A DNA stretch of 64,000 nt. Origin: Methanosphaera sp. BMS. Its GTDB lineage: Archaea; Methanobacteriota; Methanobacteria; Methanobacteriales; Methanobacteriaceae. Both the position numbers and the translations under genes were made by a program. The stretch is from contig NZ_CP014213.1 of the NCBI RefSeq assembly GCF_003268005.1, positions 496,001 through 560,000 on the forward strand, read 5' to 3'. The notes beneath the pieces were generated by a model. That model worked only from the letters and a program-made list of their open reading frames with translations, did not search any database and was not told the DNA's origin. Below are positions 1-9,018 of the stretch, one piece after another (the first letter of the stretch is position 1; the number at the start of each line of letters is the position of its first letter).

Positions 1-16
1 TTAATGTTTTACATCT

Positions 17-658
17 TTACAATTTTTGTAAAGAATTATTTTTACTTATTCTAAGTATATGTTTATTCGGAACTTTAACCCTGTCAAAATTGTACTCCTG
101 TTCTTTGATTTCATCACGATATTTCCTGATATACTCATCAAATTCTCGCTTAGTTGTTGCAGTTTGACTTGTTATCATCGTACGGGTATCTTGAGGTATT
201 ACGTTATGCAGATTTAGCATTTTAGACAAAAGTGAAGTGTATTTTCCATAATATACATAATATTCATCATCACACATTTTCTTTACATTTTCCTCATCAT
301 TGTAAAGTTTTTCTTCATTAAATTGCATTACATCCCGTAAAGCATTTGCATCATTTTTGTGAAGATTCTTTACATTTTCATTACATTTGTAAAACTTTTT
401 TTCATCATTTTTCTTTACGTTTTCATCAATTTTGTAAAGAGGAGTCTCAGTGACTATCTTTTCACTTTCCTCTTTTTTAATTGTTTTAAGTGATTCAATA
501 CATTCTTCTATGGCACTAAGTCTTGAATATCTATAGGCATTTTCTCTGCGTAAATCATAGAAATCTATACATTTTCTGACATACTCTGAAGTGTTAAGTC
601 CTGATTGTTTTATTTTTTGTTCTTGAGTCTCTGTTATTCTTACGTTAATGTTTTTTAT
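17..658 (-). CDS. Ribbon-helix-helix-like DNA-binding protein, probable ATA start
   Basis: I infer a DNA-binding regulator. From the proposed start the protein opens KNINVRIT, a beta strand, followed by two helices around GLNTSEYVRKCID, which is the layout of MetJ/Arc ribbon-helix-helix proteins. The remaining 150 or so residues are charged, rich in Lys, Glu and Asn, with an ENVKK-like motif occurring three times, and match no family I recognise. The frame stays open upstream to a TTG at 686-688, but a strong ribosome binding site (AAGGTGAT) sits four bases before an ATA at 656-658. The same GGTGAT plus 4-6 bases precedes ATG in many genes here, and ribbon-helix-helix proteins usually begin with this strand. 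Length from ATA is 213 residues. Fold assignment is moderate; start assignment is an inference. Confidence 0.6.
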   Translation of the reverse strand: MKNINVRITETQEQKIKQSGLNTSEYVRKCIDFYDLRRENAYRYSRLSAIEECIESLKTIKKEESEKIVTETPLYKIDENVKKNDEKKFYKCNENVKNLHKNDANALRDVMQFNEEKLYNDEENVKKMCDDEYYVYYGKYTSLLSKMLNLHNVIPQDTRTMITSQTATTKREFDEYIRKYRDEIKEQEYNFDRVKVPNKHILRISKNNSLQKL

Positions 659-812
659 AGTAATCACCTTTTTTATTAGAGAATTCAATATTTTTGTAAA
701 TTTAAAGTTATTAACAGTTTTTTTGATGATTTTATATTATTAATAACTTTTTGTTGAAAAAATAAAGGATTTTCAACAGTTAATCGTATGATTTTTCTGA
801 TGAGATAAATCA

Positions 813-1265
813 TAACGGTAGAAAAAAATTATTCATTGTTTTGAAAAAAATTTTTTTCTAAAATGCTATTTGTAAGTGGTAAGAATATCCGGGTAAATTG
901 TGGTAATTCTAGTTAAAATTACCAAGATTATTCCTTAAATTTAGGAAAACCTAAAAAAAAATAACAGGTAATTATCACTTAAAAATCCATAAATAATTTT
1001 TAAATAAATTCTATAAAAAAATAAAGCATCAACAACTACATAACGGTAGAAAAAATTATTCATAGTTTTGAAAAAATTTTTTTCTAAAATTCATTTTGTA
1101 AGTGGTAAGAATATCCGGGTAAATTGTGGTAATTCTGGTCAAAATGACCAAAATTATGCCTTAAATTTAGGAAAACCTAAAAAATATAACGGGTAATGAT
1201 CACCTTAAAATCCATAAATAATTTTTAAATAAGTTCTATAAAAAGATGAAGTATTGACAACTATG
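813..1265. repeat. Tandem direct repeat, two copies of about 228 bp
   Basis: Copy one runs from about 813 to 1040 and copy two from 1041 to about 1265. They share nearly all of their sequence, including TAACGGTAGAAAAA at the left edge and GTGGTAAGAATATCCGGGTA in the middle. Each copy has a dyad next to GTGGTAATT (in copy two TGGTCA-AAA-TGACCA) and a TTTAGG-AAAA-CCTAAA hairpin. No open frame runs through either copy. The repeats lie upstream of the ribbon-helix-helix-like gene, so they could be operator or replication/partition sites. That role is inference. Confidence 0.8.
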
Positions 1266-2162
1266 GAAGTATATCAATGGAGTTAGCAAAAAATTCCATA
1301 ATTTTTTTCCATAAATGTATTATATTTAGATAAATAAATCAAGGTGATAAAAACGTTAAATAATTGAATAAAATTTTTTCCTTTAGAAAAAAGTTTGTGC
1401 TACAAATTTTAATATTCAAAAAATGTAGCACAAAAAAAATTTTACAAAAAAAAGGTTATAAACAGTTAATATTGAAAATAATCCCATTAAAAAAATTAAC
1501 GGGAATCAATTAGAATACAACTTCCCATTTAGGTAAATATGATTAATAAAAAGGTTTAATTACATCATAATAATTTTTATATAAAATACATGGGCTAATT
1601 CATAATAATTATAACTCCTATAAGTCTTATTAAAGTCAATTAGTCTTAATTAATTTTTATACCTATTAATTAGACTCTGATTAAGATTTTAACAATCAAA
1701 TACAATATTTTTAATTTGCTACAAAAAAGTATTTGTGAATAGGTAGTCTAATAAAATTTCATTAAAGAAATCACTAGTCGACCTATTACTTAATAATATC
1801 TCTAAACAGAAAGAGTAGAAAAGGGAGAATCTGACTATTTTTCACATTAACATGACACGGTTTCTATATATTTTGATTAAAACATATTGGCTGTATTTTA
1901 GGAATTATTCGAAAAATCATCGGATCAAAATTAATATATTCTAATGTAATAATCCACTTTTTCTTCTATATATATTTATAATTTATATTTTTAATTATAT
2001 ATTGGTTTAATTTAATAAATAACTTGAAAAATTTGAATATTTTTTCTTGTGGATTAGCTTAAAACTTTTACAAATATATAAATATGGTTTAATATTAAAA
2101 ATAGTATCAATTAAAACTGATAAAAATATTGCTAATATTTTTAAATAAGTGGGGGTAAAACC
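1266..2162. other. AT-rich intergenic region with an 11-bp inverted repeat
   Basis: No gene is visible. A perfect 11-base inverted repeat (TTTGTGCTACA at 1394-1404, its complement at 1434-1444) encloses 29 bases and is followed by an A-run. Weaker dyads lie around 1640-1690 and 1739-1787. The upstream signal for the next gene is GGGGGT at about 2150. Confidence 0.5.
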
Positions 2163-2966
2163 ATGAAAATAATGAGTTGGAATTGTAACGGAAGTTTTAG
2201 AGAAAAAATTAACTCAATAACCCAAAAAAATCAAAAAACATATGTAGATGCAGATATTTATGTAATCTGTGAATGTGAAAATCCTGATGAATCACATCCG
2301 GACTACAAAGAATACAAAGAGTTAATCCAAGACTTATTTGGAGATAATCATTATTGGGTTGGAAATCTTCCTTATAAAGGTTTAGGAATATTTGCTAAGG
2401 ATAATGTTGATTTAATAGAATTGGAAACTAATGGAAATTTTGAATTCTTTAAGGCCTTTAGAGTAAATGATTCCTTCAATCTATTGACTATTTGGGTACA
2501 AGATAAAGATAAAGAAAAAGGACTAAATCCATATGTCGAAATGATTCATGACTTCTTTGATGCTAATACAGAATTATTTGATGAAAATCTTATAATATGT
2601 GGAGACTTAAATAGTAGTGCTGTATTTGACCATAAACATAATGCAAAAGATGATAATGGAAATGCTAAAAATCATACAAATCTTGATAAGAAATTAAATG
2701 ACAAAGGATTATTTAGTGTATATCATGAGTTAAGTAATGAAGAAAATGGTAAAGAAAAACAAAAAACCTTTTTCCTATATAGACATTTAAATTATCAGTT
2801 CCATCTTGATTATGTATATGCCAATAAGGAAATAATTGAAAAAACAATATTAAAAGAAAAAGGAAAGAATGTTTATGAAGATTTACCTAACAAGTTTGAA
2901 ATTTTGGATAAGTGGAACTGGATTAGTTTAAGTGATCATTTGCCAGTAGTGTTTGAATGGGATTAA
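2163..2966 (+). CDS. Endonuclease/exonuclease/phosphatase family protein
   Basis: A 267-residue protein of the EEP superfamily (DNase I, ExoIII and relatives), metal-dependent phosphodiesterases. It begins MKIMSWNCNG, the family's first strand with the catalytic Asn. ICECENP supplies the metal-binding Glu, IICGDLNSS is the central GDxN motif, and SLSDHLPVVFEW is the C-terminal SDHxP motif with the catalytic Asp-His. No signal peptide is present, so it is cytoplasmic. The substrate cannot be told from sequence; DNA repair and phosphoesterase roles are both possible. Start: ATG after GGGGGTAAAACC. It stands alone, with a hairpin terminator directly downstream. Confidence 0.85.
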   Translation: MKIMSWNCNGSFREKINSITQKNQKTYVDADIYVICECENPDESHPDYKEYKELIQDLFGDNHYWVGNLPYKGLGIFAKDNVDLIELETNGNFEFFKAFRVNDSFNLLTIWVQDKDKEKGLNPYVEMIHDFFDANTELFDENLIICGDLNSSAVFDHKHNAKDDNGNAKNHTNLDKKLNDKGLFSVYHELSNEENGKEKQKTFFLYRHLNYQFHLDYVYANKEIIEKTILKEKGKNVYEDLPNKFEILDKWNWISLSDHLPVVFEWD

Positions 2967-3008
2967 ATAACAATTTTGTATCTAAATCCGGTATTTCTAT
3001 TTTTTATG

Positions 3009-3046
3009 AGATGGATGGTCTTATAAGATCATCATCCCTATTTTTT
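3009..3046 (+). terminator. Hairpin plus T-run terminator
   Basis: An imperfect stem of about 12 pairs (GATGGATGGTCTT with AAGATCATCATC) at 3009-3038 is followed by CCTATTTTTT. It lies about 45 bases after the EEP gene and fits a transcription end. Confidence 0.6.
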
Positions 3047-3182
3047 AATATTTTATTCTTCGTTTAATGTGTTTATATAACTAATTTTTGGAAAAAATAG
3101 ATTGGATTTTTTTATATTATTTAAAAACAGATACATGTCATAATTGATAAAACTTAATAGTTATGTAAGTTAATTTTATAAT

Positions 3183-3653
3183 ATGGAACCTGAATATAAC
3201 CGTAAAACTGAATTTACTAAGGAAGAATTAATCGAGATTCTGGATTCTTTTCTAGAATATAAACCTGTATTTGACAGAAGAGTTTCTGGCGAGGATTCTT
3301 CATGGAAAGTAGATGAAACAAGGTATGATACTGATGCAAGCACACATAGATATATTGGTTATGATTATACTTACGTGAAAGCAGCATGGGATGTTAGGAA
3401 TGTGGTGTATGATTATCGTATTGAAGACAAAGAAAATATTCCTAATTTTAAGATCATTTGTGAAAAATATGGAGTACATGACGTTAAAGGAGCATCTGAG
3501 AAAAAATTGGATTTTCTTGAGATAGTTACTATTATTACTTATATTGATAGGGCTGACCGTCATTCTGATGGTGGATGGTATGAACATCGTGTAGAGGATG
3601 GTACTTTTTATAATTTGCTCTGCAGGTTAGAAGATATTAGAGATGATTTGTGA
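3183..3653 (+). CDS. DUF6508-like small protein
   Basis: A 156-residue acidic soluble protein of unknown function. The C-terminal part, ITYIDRADRHSDGGWYEHRVEDGTFYNLL, split as ITYIDRADR, then a Gly-Gly-Trp turn, then EDGTFYNLLCRLEDI, follows the pattern I know from DUF6508 proteins (a RADR-like stretch, then a short DG-containing strand, then a terminal helix). No catalytic motif is evident. It is an isolated gene on the plus strand between the EEP gene and hsdR. There is no clear Shine-Dalgarno site, so it may be leaderless. Assignment is from memory of the family pattern. Confidence 0.55.
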   Translation: MEPEYNRKTEFTKEELIEILDSFLEYKPVFDRRVSGEDSSWKVDETRYDTDASTHRYIGYDYTYVKAAWDVRNVVYDYRIEDKENIPNFKIICEKYGVHDVKGASEKKLDFLEIVTIITYIDRADRHSDGGWYEHRVEDGTFYNLLCRLEDIRDDL

Positions 3654-3919
3654 TTTTCTTATGATTAGATATTGTTATTATAATTGTATATCCATACTTA
3701 AATTGTATAAATCGAATAAAAAACTTCTATAACAGAGAATTATATGTTCACAATTCTTTTATATTATTTTTTCATTTTCTTTTTGTTATACTGTAGATAA
3801 TTGGAGTGGAAAAATTTTCTTCAAAACATTTATATTTAAAAATTTCTATTTTTATATCTTTATAATTATATTATCCTGTTTACATAAATATAAGTAATAA
3901 TAAAAGGGGAATTTTTTTC

Positions 3920-6655
3920 ATGTCTACAGAAAGTGAAGCAGTATTGGAGCAGAAGTTAATTGAAAAATTAACTAATAATGGTTATTCTTATATTAAGTTG
4001 GATAATGAGGATGATCTTAATAGTAATTTTAAAAAACAATTAGAAAAGTTAAATAATGTTAAATTAACTGATGAAGAGTTTGATAGACTTCTTATTTATT
4101 TGGATGATGGGAGTATTTTTGAAAAATCACGTAAATTAAGGGATAAGTATTATATTAAACGTGATGATGAATCTTTTTATTTGAAATTTTTAAATCAGAA
4201 GGAATGGTGTAAGAATATTTTTCAAGTTTCTAATCAAATCACTATGGTTGGAAAATATGAAAATCGTTATGATGTAACTATTTTAATTAATGGTCTTCCT
4301 CTTGTTCAAATTGAACTTAAACGTCGTGGTATGGAGCTTAAAAAAGCATTTAATCAGATACAAAGATATTGGCAGCATTCTTATAAGGGATTATTTAATT
4401 ATATTCAATTGTTTGTCATAAGTAATGGTATAAACTCCAAATATTTTGCTAATGTAGATAATATTCTTGACTTTAGTTATGATCAAACATTTTACTGGAA
4501 AGATGAGAAAAATAATAATATATATAAGTTAGATCCCTTTACGGAGACTTTTCTTGAAAAATGTAATCTTGCTAGGATGATTTCACAGTATATGGTATTG
4601 AACGAGGATGAAAAGAAAATCATAGTACTTAGGGCATATCAAAAATATGCTGTGGAAGCCATATTAAAGCAAGCTCTTGAATATAAGCAAAATGGTTATA
4701 TTTGGCATACAACAGGTAGTGGTAAGACGCTCACCTCATTTAAGACTTGCAGATTACTTTCTAAAGAAAAATCAGTAGATAAGGTAATATTTGTTGTAGA
4801 TAGAAATGACCTTGATGATCAGACAAGTAAGGAATTTAATAAATTCTCCCCCGGTAGTATTATAGATGTTAGTAATACATATGAATTGATTAGAAAACTT
4901 TCAGGTGATGATAAATTAATTGTTACAACGATTCAGAAATTAAATAATGCTGTTAAAAGAGATTCCAGTAAATTAAATTCTGTTAAGGATAAACATATAA
5001 TATTTATCTATGATGAATGTCACAGGTCACACTTTGGTACTATGCATGATAATATTGAAAATTACTTCACGGATTGTTTATCTTATGGATTTACGGGTAC
5101 ACCTATATTTGCTGTTAATGCAAATGGTGATAAAACAACCAGTGACATTTTTGGCAGAAGACTTCATTCGTATCTAATTAAGGATGCTATTGCAGATAAC
5201 AATGTACTGGGTTTTAGTATTGATTATTTTTCAACGGCCAAACGACGTGAGGGACTTGATGAAGATGTGGCTAGTATTGACACTAAGGAAGTATTGGAAG
5301 CTGATGATAGAATTGAGATGATTTGTGATTATATTATTAAAAGTTATAAATCAAAGACTCATAATGCTAAATTTAATGCAATGCTTACAGTTAGTCAAGG
5401 TAGTGTTATTCATAAATATTATAAATATCTAAGAAATAAGGATCCCTCATTGAAGATTGCATGTATATATACCTTTGATGCTAATGGTGAATTAATTGAT
5501 GGTTTTACAGAACGCGATTATCTGGAAGCGTATATTCAAGAGTATAATAAGATGTTCAATACTAATTTCTCTACAGATACATTTAGTGAATATCAGAAAG
5601 ATATTTCTAAACGGATGAAAAAAAGAGAAGAATATATGAAGTCTAAGACAATTGACTTGTTACTTGTAAAGGATATGTTTTTAACAGGATTTGATTCACC
5701 ATCATTAAACACATTATATGTAGATAAAAAGATGGTATATCATACATTACTTCAAGCATACTCCCGTACCAATAGATTAAACGGGAAACAAAAACCACAT
5801 GGAAATATTGTGGTGTTCCGTTCACTTCATGAAGAAACCGATAAGGCATTAAGATTATTCTCTGATGATGCACCATTAGAGACAATACTAATGTATGACT
5901 ATAAACATTATGTGAAAGAATTTAATGATGAACTTGACCGTTTATATGATTTGGTAAAAACTGTTGAAGATGCACAATTATTAATTAGTGAAAAGGATAA
6001 ACGAGAATTTGTATTAAGATTCAGAGAACTTATCAGGACAAAAAATAAATTAGATAACTTTACAGAATTCACATTTAACGATGTTAATATTGAAGAACAA
6101 GACTTCGATGACTTCAAAAGTCAATACTTTGAAATATATGAAGAGTTTAAGGATGATGAGCATACTAAAGTATCAATTCTTGATGATATTGATTTCGAAT
6201 TAGAATTAATAGAAAATGATGAAGTCAATGTGGATTATATATTAAAATTATTAAAAGAAATGACTCCAGAGACTCCGGAGTATCCTGCTCAGAAAAAATA
6301 TATACTTAAATTAGTTAAGGAAACAGAAAAACTAAGAAGTAAGATAGATTTAATTGAGAAATTTATTGATGAAAATATCGGGAGAATCAATGAAGAGGAT
6401 GGAAATGTTGAAGATGAATTCAACAACTTTATGGAAGAAGAGAAGAAATTAGCCATTGCTAAGTTAATACTTGAAGAAGAACTTGATGAGAATGTATTGC
6501 GAAACATTCTTAGCGAATATGAATTTAGTGCAAAATTTGATGACGAACAGGTAGACAGTGCCTTTACTAAAAAGATGGGTATTGTTGAACGTTATGAGAA
6601 AAGAAATTATCTGATAAGTAAAATCAAGGAGATATTGGAGAAATTTGAATATTAA
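3920..6655 (+). CDS. hsdR: Type I restriction endonuclease, motor/nuclease subunit HsdR
   Basis: The 911-residue DNA-translocating and cutting subunit of a type I restriction-modification complex. The N-terminal nuclease domain shows RYDVTILING and IELKRRG (PD-(D/E)xK fold, about residues 117-135). The SF2 motor follows with Walker A TTGSGKT near residue 268 and the DECH box near 364, then FTGTP (motif III) and SRTNRLNGK (motif VI). The C-terminal third is helical and charged, the usual contact to HsdM. Start: ATG after AAAAGGGGAA. It forms a complex with HsdM and HsdS encoded just downstream. Codon choice is T-rich (AAT, GAT, ATT), clearly different from the A-rich hsdM that follows. Confidence 0.95.
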   Translation: MSTESEAVLEQKLIEKLTNNGYSYIKLDNEDDLNSNFKKQLEKLNNVKLTDEEFDRLLIYLDDGSIFEKSRKLRDKYYIKRDDESFYLKFLNQKEWCKNIFQVSNQITMVGKYENRYDVTILINGLPLVQIELKRRGMELKKAFNQIQRYWQHSYKGLFNYIQLFVISNGINSKYFANVDNILDFSYDQTFYWKDEKNNNIYKLDPFTETFLEKCNLARMISQYMVLNEDEKKIIVLRAYQKYAVEAILKQALEYKQNGYIWHTTGSGKTLTSFKTCRLLSKEKSVDKVIFVVDRNDLDDQTSKEFNKFSPGSIIDVSNTYELIRKLSGDDKLIVTTIQKLNNAVKRDSSKLNSVKDKHIIFIYDECHRSHFGTMHDNIENYFTDCLSYGFTGTPIFAVNANGDKTTSDIFGRRLHSYLIKDAIADNNVLGFSIDYFSTAKRREGLDEDVASIDTKEVLEADDRIEMICDYIIKSYKSKTHNAKFNAMLTVSQGSVIHKYYKYLRNKDPSLKIACIYTFDANGELIDGFTERDYLEAYIQEYNKMFNTNFSTDTFSEYQKDISKRMKKREEYMKSKTIDLLLVKDMFLTGFDSPSLNTLYVDKKMVYHTLLQAYSRTNRLNGKQKPHGNIVVFRSLHEETDKALRLFSDDAPLETILMYDYKHYVKEFNDELDRLYDLVKTVEDAQLLISEKDKREFVLRFRELIRTKNKLDNFTEFTFNDVNIEEQDFDDFKSQYFEIYEEFKDDEHTKVSILDDIDFELELIENDEVNVDYILKLLKEMTPETPEYPAQKKYILKLVKETEKLRSKIDLIEKFIDENIGRINEEDGNVEDEFNNFMEEEKKLAIAKLILEEELDENVLRNILSEYEFSAKFDDEQVDSAFTKKMGIVERYEKRNYLISKIKEILEKFEY

Positions 6656-6692
6656 TTTCATTTTTTCGGTACTTCATTTTTATTTTTTTTTA
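6656..6692 (+). terminator. T-rich tract after hsdR
   Basis: Several T-runs, including one of ten bases, directly follow the hsdR stop and resemble intrinsic archaeal oligo-T terminators. No strong stem is needed in this class. Confidence 0.45.
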
Positions 6693-6704
6693 ATTAACTG
6701 GGTA

Positions 6705-6779
6705 TGTCTTTGTAATTAAAAGACAACTTTATATAGTATAAATATAATAAATAATAATAAGTCTTTGTAACCCAAAGAC
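6705..6779. repeat. Twin GTCTTT...AAAGAC hairpins before the half-hsdS
   Basis: Two related perfect dyads, TGTCTTT-7 nt-AAAGACA at 6705-6725 and GTCTTTG-5 nt-CAAAGAC at 6761-6779, are spaced 56 bases apart in the leader of the hsdS/hsdM/hsdS genes. They could be operator sites, an attenuator or recombination sites. The function is not shown by the sequence. Confidence 0.5.
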
Positions 6780-6918
6780 AAATAATTGTTTCAAAGTACT
6801 ACAATTAAAAATAAATACAAGAATAAAAATTGCCAAAAAAATGATTTTGTAATGGACAAGATACAAATACTCAAATAATAAATTAAATCCAAAACAAAAA
6901 ATTAAGGAGGAAAAAGAA

Positions 6919-7485
6919 ATATCAAATTATAAAACATTAGAAGAAATAGCACAAATATACACAGGACTACGAACAACCAGATATATAAATAAAAACACAA
7001 AACACCAACAAATAATACTCAAAAAAATCAATACAAACAACACAATAGAAATAGAAAAACAAAAACTTCCAGAAATAGATAAAAAGTACTACTCAAAAAA
7101 AGATGACATATTAATACATGCAACAGGCACAACAAACACAATAAACATAATAAAACAAGAAGGAATAATAATACCAGCACATTACATAATACTACGAGTA
7201 AAACAGGACGACCCCCAATTTATATATCACATACTAAAAAGTGAAGAATTTAAAAAAATAGAACGAAAACTAAGTGGAGGAACAAATCTACCCTTCCTAA
7301 AAACACCAGATCTCAAAAAAATGAAAATAAAAATCCCACCTCCGGAAAAACAAAAAACATATGTAAAAATTATGGAATTAATAAATAAAAAAACACAACT
7401 AGAAGAAAGAAAAATCAAAATAAATAAAAACATACAAAATTGGATATTTAAAAAAGAATTAGGTGAAAATTATGTCAAATTATAA
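6919..7485 (+). CDS. Half-size HsdS-like specificity protein, probable ATA start
   Basis: An uninterrupted frame of 188 codons that resembles one half of a type I specificity subunit: one target-recognition domain (EEIAQIYTGLRTTRY, then DILIHATGT and the closing GGTNLPFLKTPDLKKMKIKIPPP) followed by a helical dimerisation arm (about residues 145-180). No ATG, GTG or TTG exists near the 5' end. A perfect ribosome binding site, AAGGAGG at 6904-6910, stands eight bases before ATA at 6919, and the next codons TCA AAT TAT match the start of hsdM (ATG TCA AAT TAT). An in-frame stop lies upstream at 6850. It overlaps hsdM by 14 bases, implying co-translation. It may dimerise to act as a specificity subunit. 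Alternatively the ATA is a mutated ATG that silences the gene. Confidence 0.75.
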   Translation: MSNYKTLEEIAQIYTGLRTTRYINKNTKHQQIILKKINTNNTIEIEKQKLPEIDKKYYSKKDDILIHATGTTNTINIIKQEGIIIPAHYIILRVKQDDPQFIYHILKSEEFKKIERKLSGGTNLPFLKTPDLKKMKIKIPPPEKQKTYVKIMELINKKTQLEERKIKINKNIQNWIFKKELGENYVKL

Positions 7486-9016
7486 TCTAGAAACAAAATT
7501 ATGGTCAGTAGCAGATGAACTTCGCGGAAACATGGATGCAAACGAATATAAAAATTACATATTGGGATTTATATTTTACCGATACCTATCCGAAAAACAA
7601 GAAAAAACAATAAACAAAGCACTAGAAGATGATAACCTCACATTCAAAGATGTACAAAAAGACACAGTAATCTATGAAGTAGTACAAAAAGATTCATTAA
7701 GCAAACTAGGATACTTCATAACACCTGAACTATTATTCAGCACAATAATAGAAAAAACAGACGAAGAAGAATTCATACTAGACGACCTACAAAAAGCATT
7801 CAACCAAATAACAAACTCATCACAAGGAACAGAAAGCCAAGACGACTTCAGCAATCTATTTGAAGATGTTGAACTCAACTCCTCAAAACTAGGAAAAACA
7901 CCCGATGAACAAAACGATAAAATATCAAAAGTCATAAGAAAACTAAACGAAATAGACTTTAAATTAGATGAAGATGAATCAGACATACTTGGAGATGCAT
8001 ATGAATACCTCATAGGACAATTCGCATCAAGTGCCGGAAAAAAAGCAGGAGAATTCTACACACCACAAGAAGTCTCAACAATACTTGCAAGAATAGTAAC
8101 ACTAAACAAAGACAGACTAAAAAGCGTATATGACCCAACCTGTGGATCAGGATCATTACTACTGAGAGTATCTAAAGAAACAAAAGTGGCAGATTTCTAC
8201 GGACAAGAACTAAATCAAACAACATACAACTTAGCAAGAATGAACATGATACTACACGGAGTAAGATACAACCAATTTGACATAAAACAAGGAGATTCAC
8301 TAGAAAACCCACAACACTTAAACCAGAAATTCGAAGCAGTAGTGGCAAATCCACCATTCAGTGCAAAATGGAGTAGTTCCAAGAAATTCATGGACGACGA
8401 AAGATTCGGAGCATACGGAAAACTAGCACCAAAAAGCAAAGCAGACTATGCATTCGTACAACACATGATATACCAACTAGACGAAAACGGAACACTAGCA
8501 GTAGTACTACCACACGGCGTACTATTTAGAGGAGCAGCAGAAGAAAAAATAAGAAGATACCTTATAGAAGAAAAAAATTACTTGGATGCAGTCATAGGAC
8601 TACCAAAAAACATATTCTATGGAACAAGCATACCAACATGCATATTAGTATTTAAAAAATGCAGAGAACACGATGATAACATAATATTCATAGATGCATC
8701 AGAACACTATGAAAAAGCTAAAAACCAAAACAAACTACGACCAGAAGATATTGATAAAATAGTCACAACATACGCTGAAAGGAATGAGGAAGACAAATAC
8801 TCACATGTAGCACCATTAGAAGAAGTAATAGAAAATGACTACAACCTCAACATACCACGATATGTAGATACATTCGAAGAAGAAGAACCAATAGACCTAG
8901 ATGAACTAGTAGATGAACTAGAACAAATCGAAAAAGAAATCCAAGAAGTAGATGATAAAATTATTGAATACTGTAAAGAACTAGGCATAAGACCACCTGT
9001 AATTAGAAGGGATTAA
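7472..9016 (+). CDS. hsdM: Type I DNA N6-adenine methyltransferase HsdM
   Basis: The 514-residue modification subunit, which uses S-adenosylmethionine to methylate adenine in the type I target. The N-terminal helical HsdM domain (NYNLETKLWSVADELRG) is followed by the AdoMet motif I DPTCGSGSLL near residue 222 and the catalytic NPPF motif near residue 293. A long acidic C-terminal helix is typical for the HsdS contact. I chose ATG at 7472 over GTG at 7463 because AGGTGA sits five bases upstream of it. The gene overlaps the half-hsdS and is two bases from the next hsdS. The coding strand is A-rich, unlike hsdR. Confidence 0.95.
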   Translation: MSNYNLETKLWSVADELRGNMDANEYKNYILGFIFYRYLSEKQEKTINKALEDDNLTFKDVQKDTVIYEVVQKDSLSKLGYFITPELLFSTIIEKTDEEEFILDDLQKAFNQITNSSQGTESQDDFSNLFEDVELNSSKLGKTPDEQNDKISKVIRKLNEIDFKLDEDESDILGDAYEYLIGQFASSAGKKAGEFYTPQEVSTILARIVTLNKDRLKSVYDPTCGSGSLLLRVSKETKVADFYGQELNQTTYNLARMNMILHGVRYNQFDIKQGDSLENPQHLNQKFEAVVANPPFSAKWSSSKKFMDDERFGAYGKLAPKSKADYAFVQHMIYQLDENGTLAVVLPHGVLFRGAAEEKIRRYLIEEKNYLDAVIGLPKNIFYGTSIPTCILVFKKCREHDDNIIFIDASEHYEKAKNQNKLRPEDIDKIVTTYAERNEEDKYSHVAPLEEVIENDYNLNIPRYVDTFEEEEPIDLDELVDELEQIEKEIQEVDDKIIEYCKELGIRPPVIRRD

Positions 9017-9018
9017 CA

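Noticed and set aside
813..1265. Chromosomal replication origin
   Set aside because: No origin-recognition-box consensus that I can identify and no cdc6/orc1 gene nearby. Kept only as a tandem repeat of unknown role.
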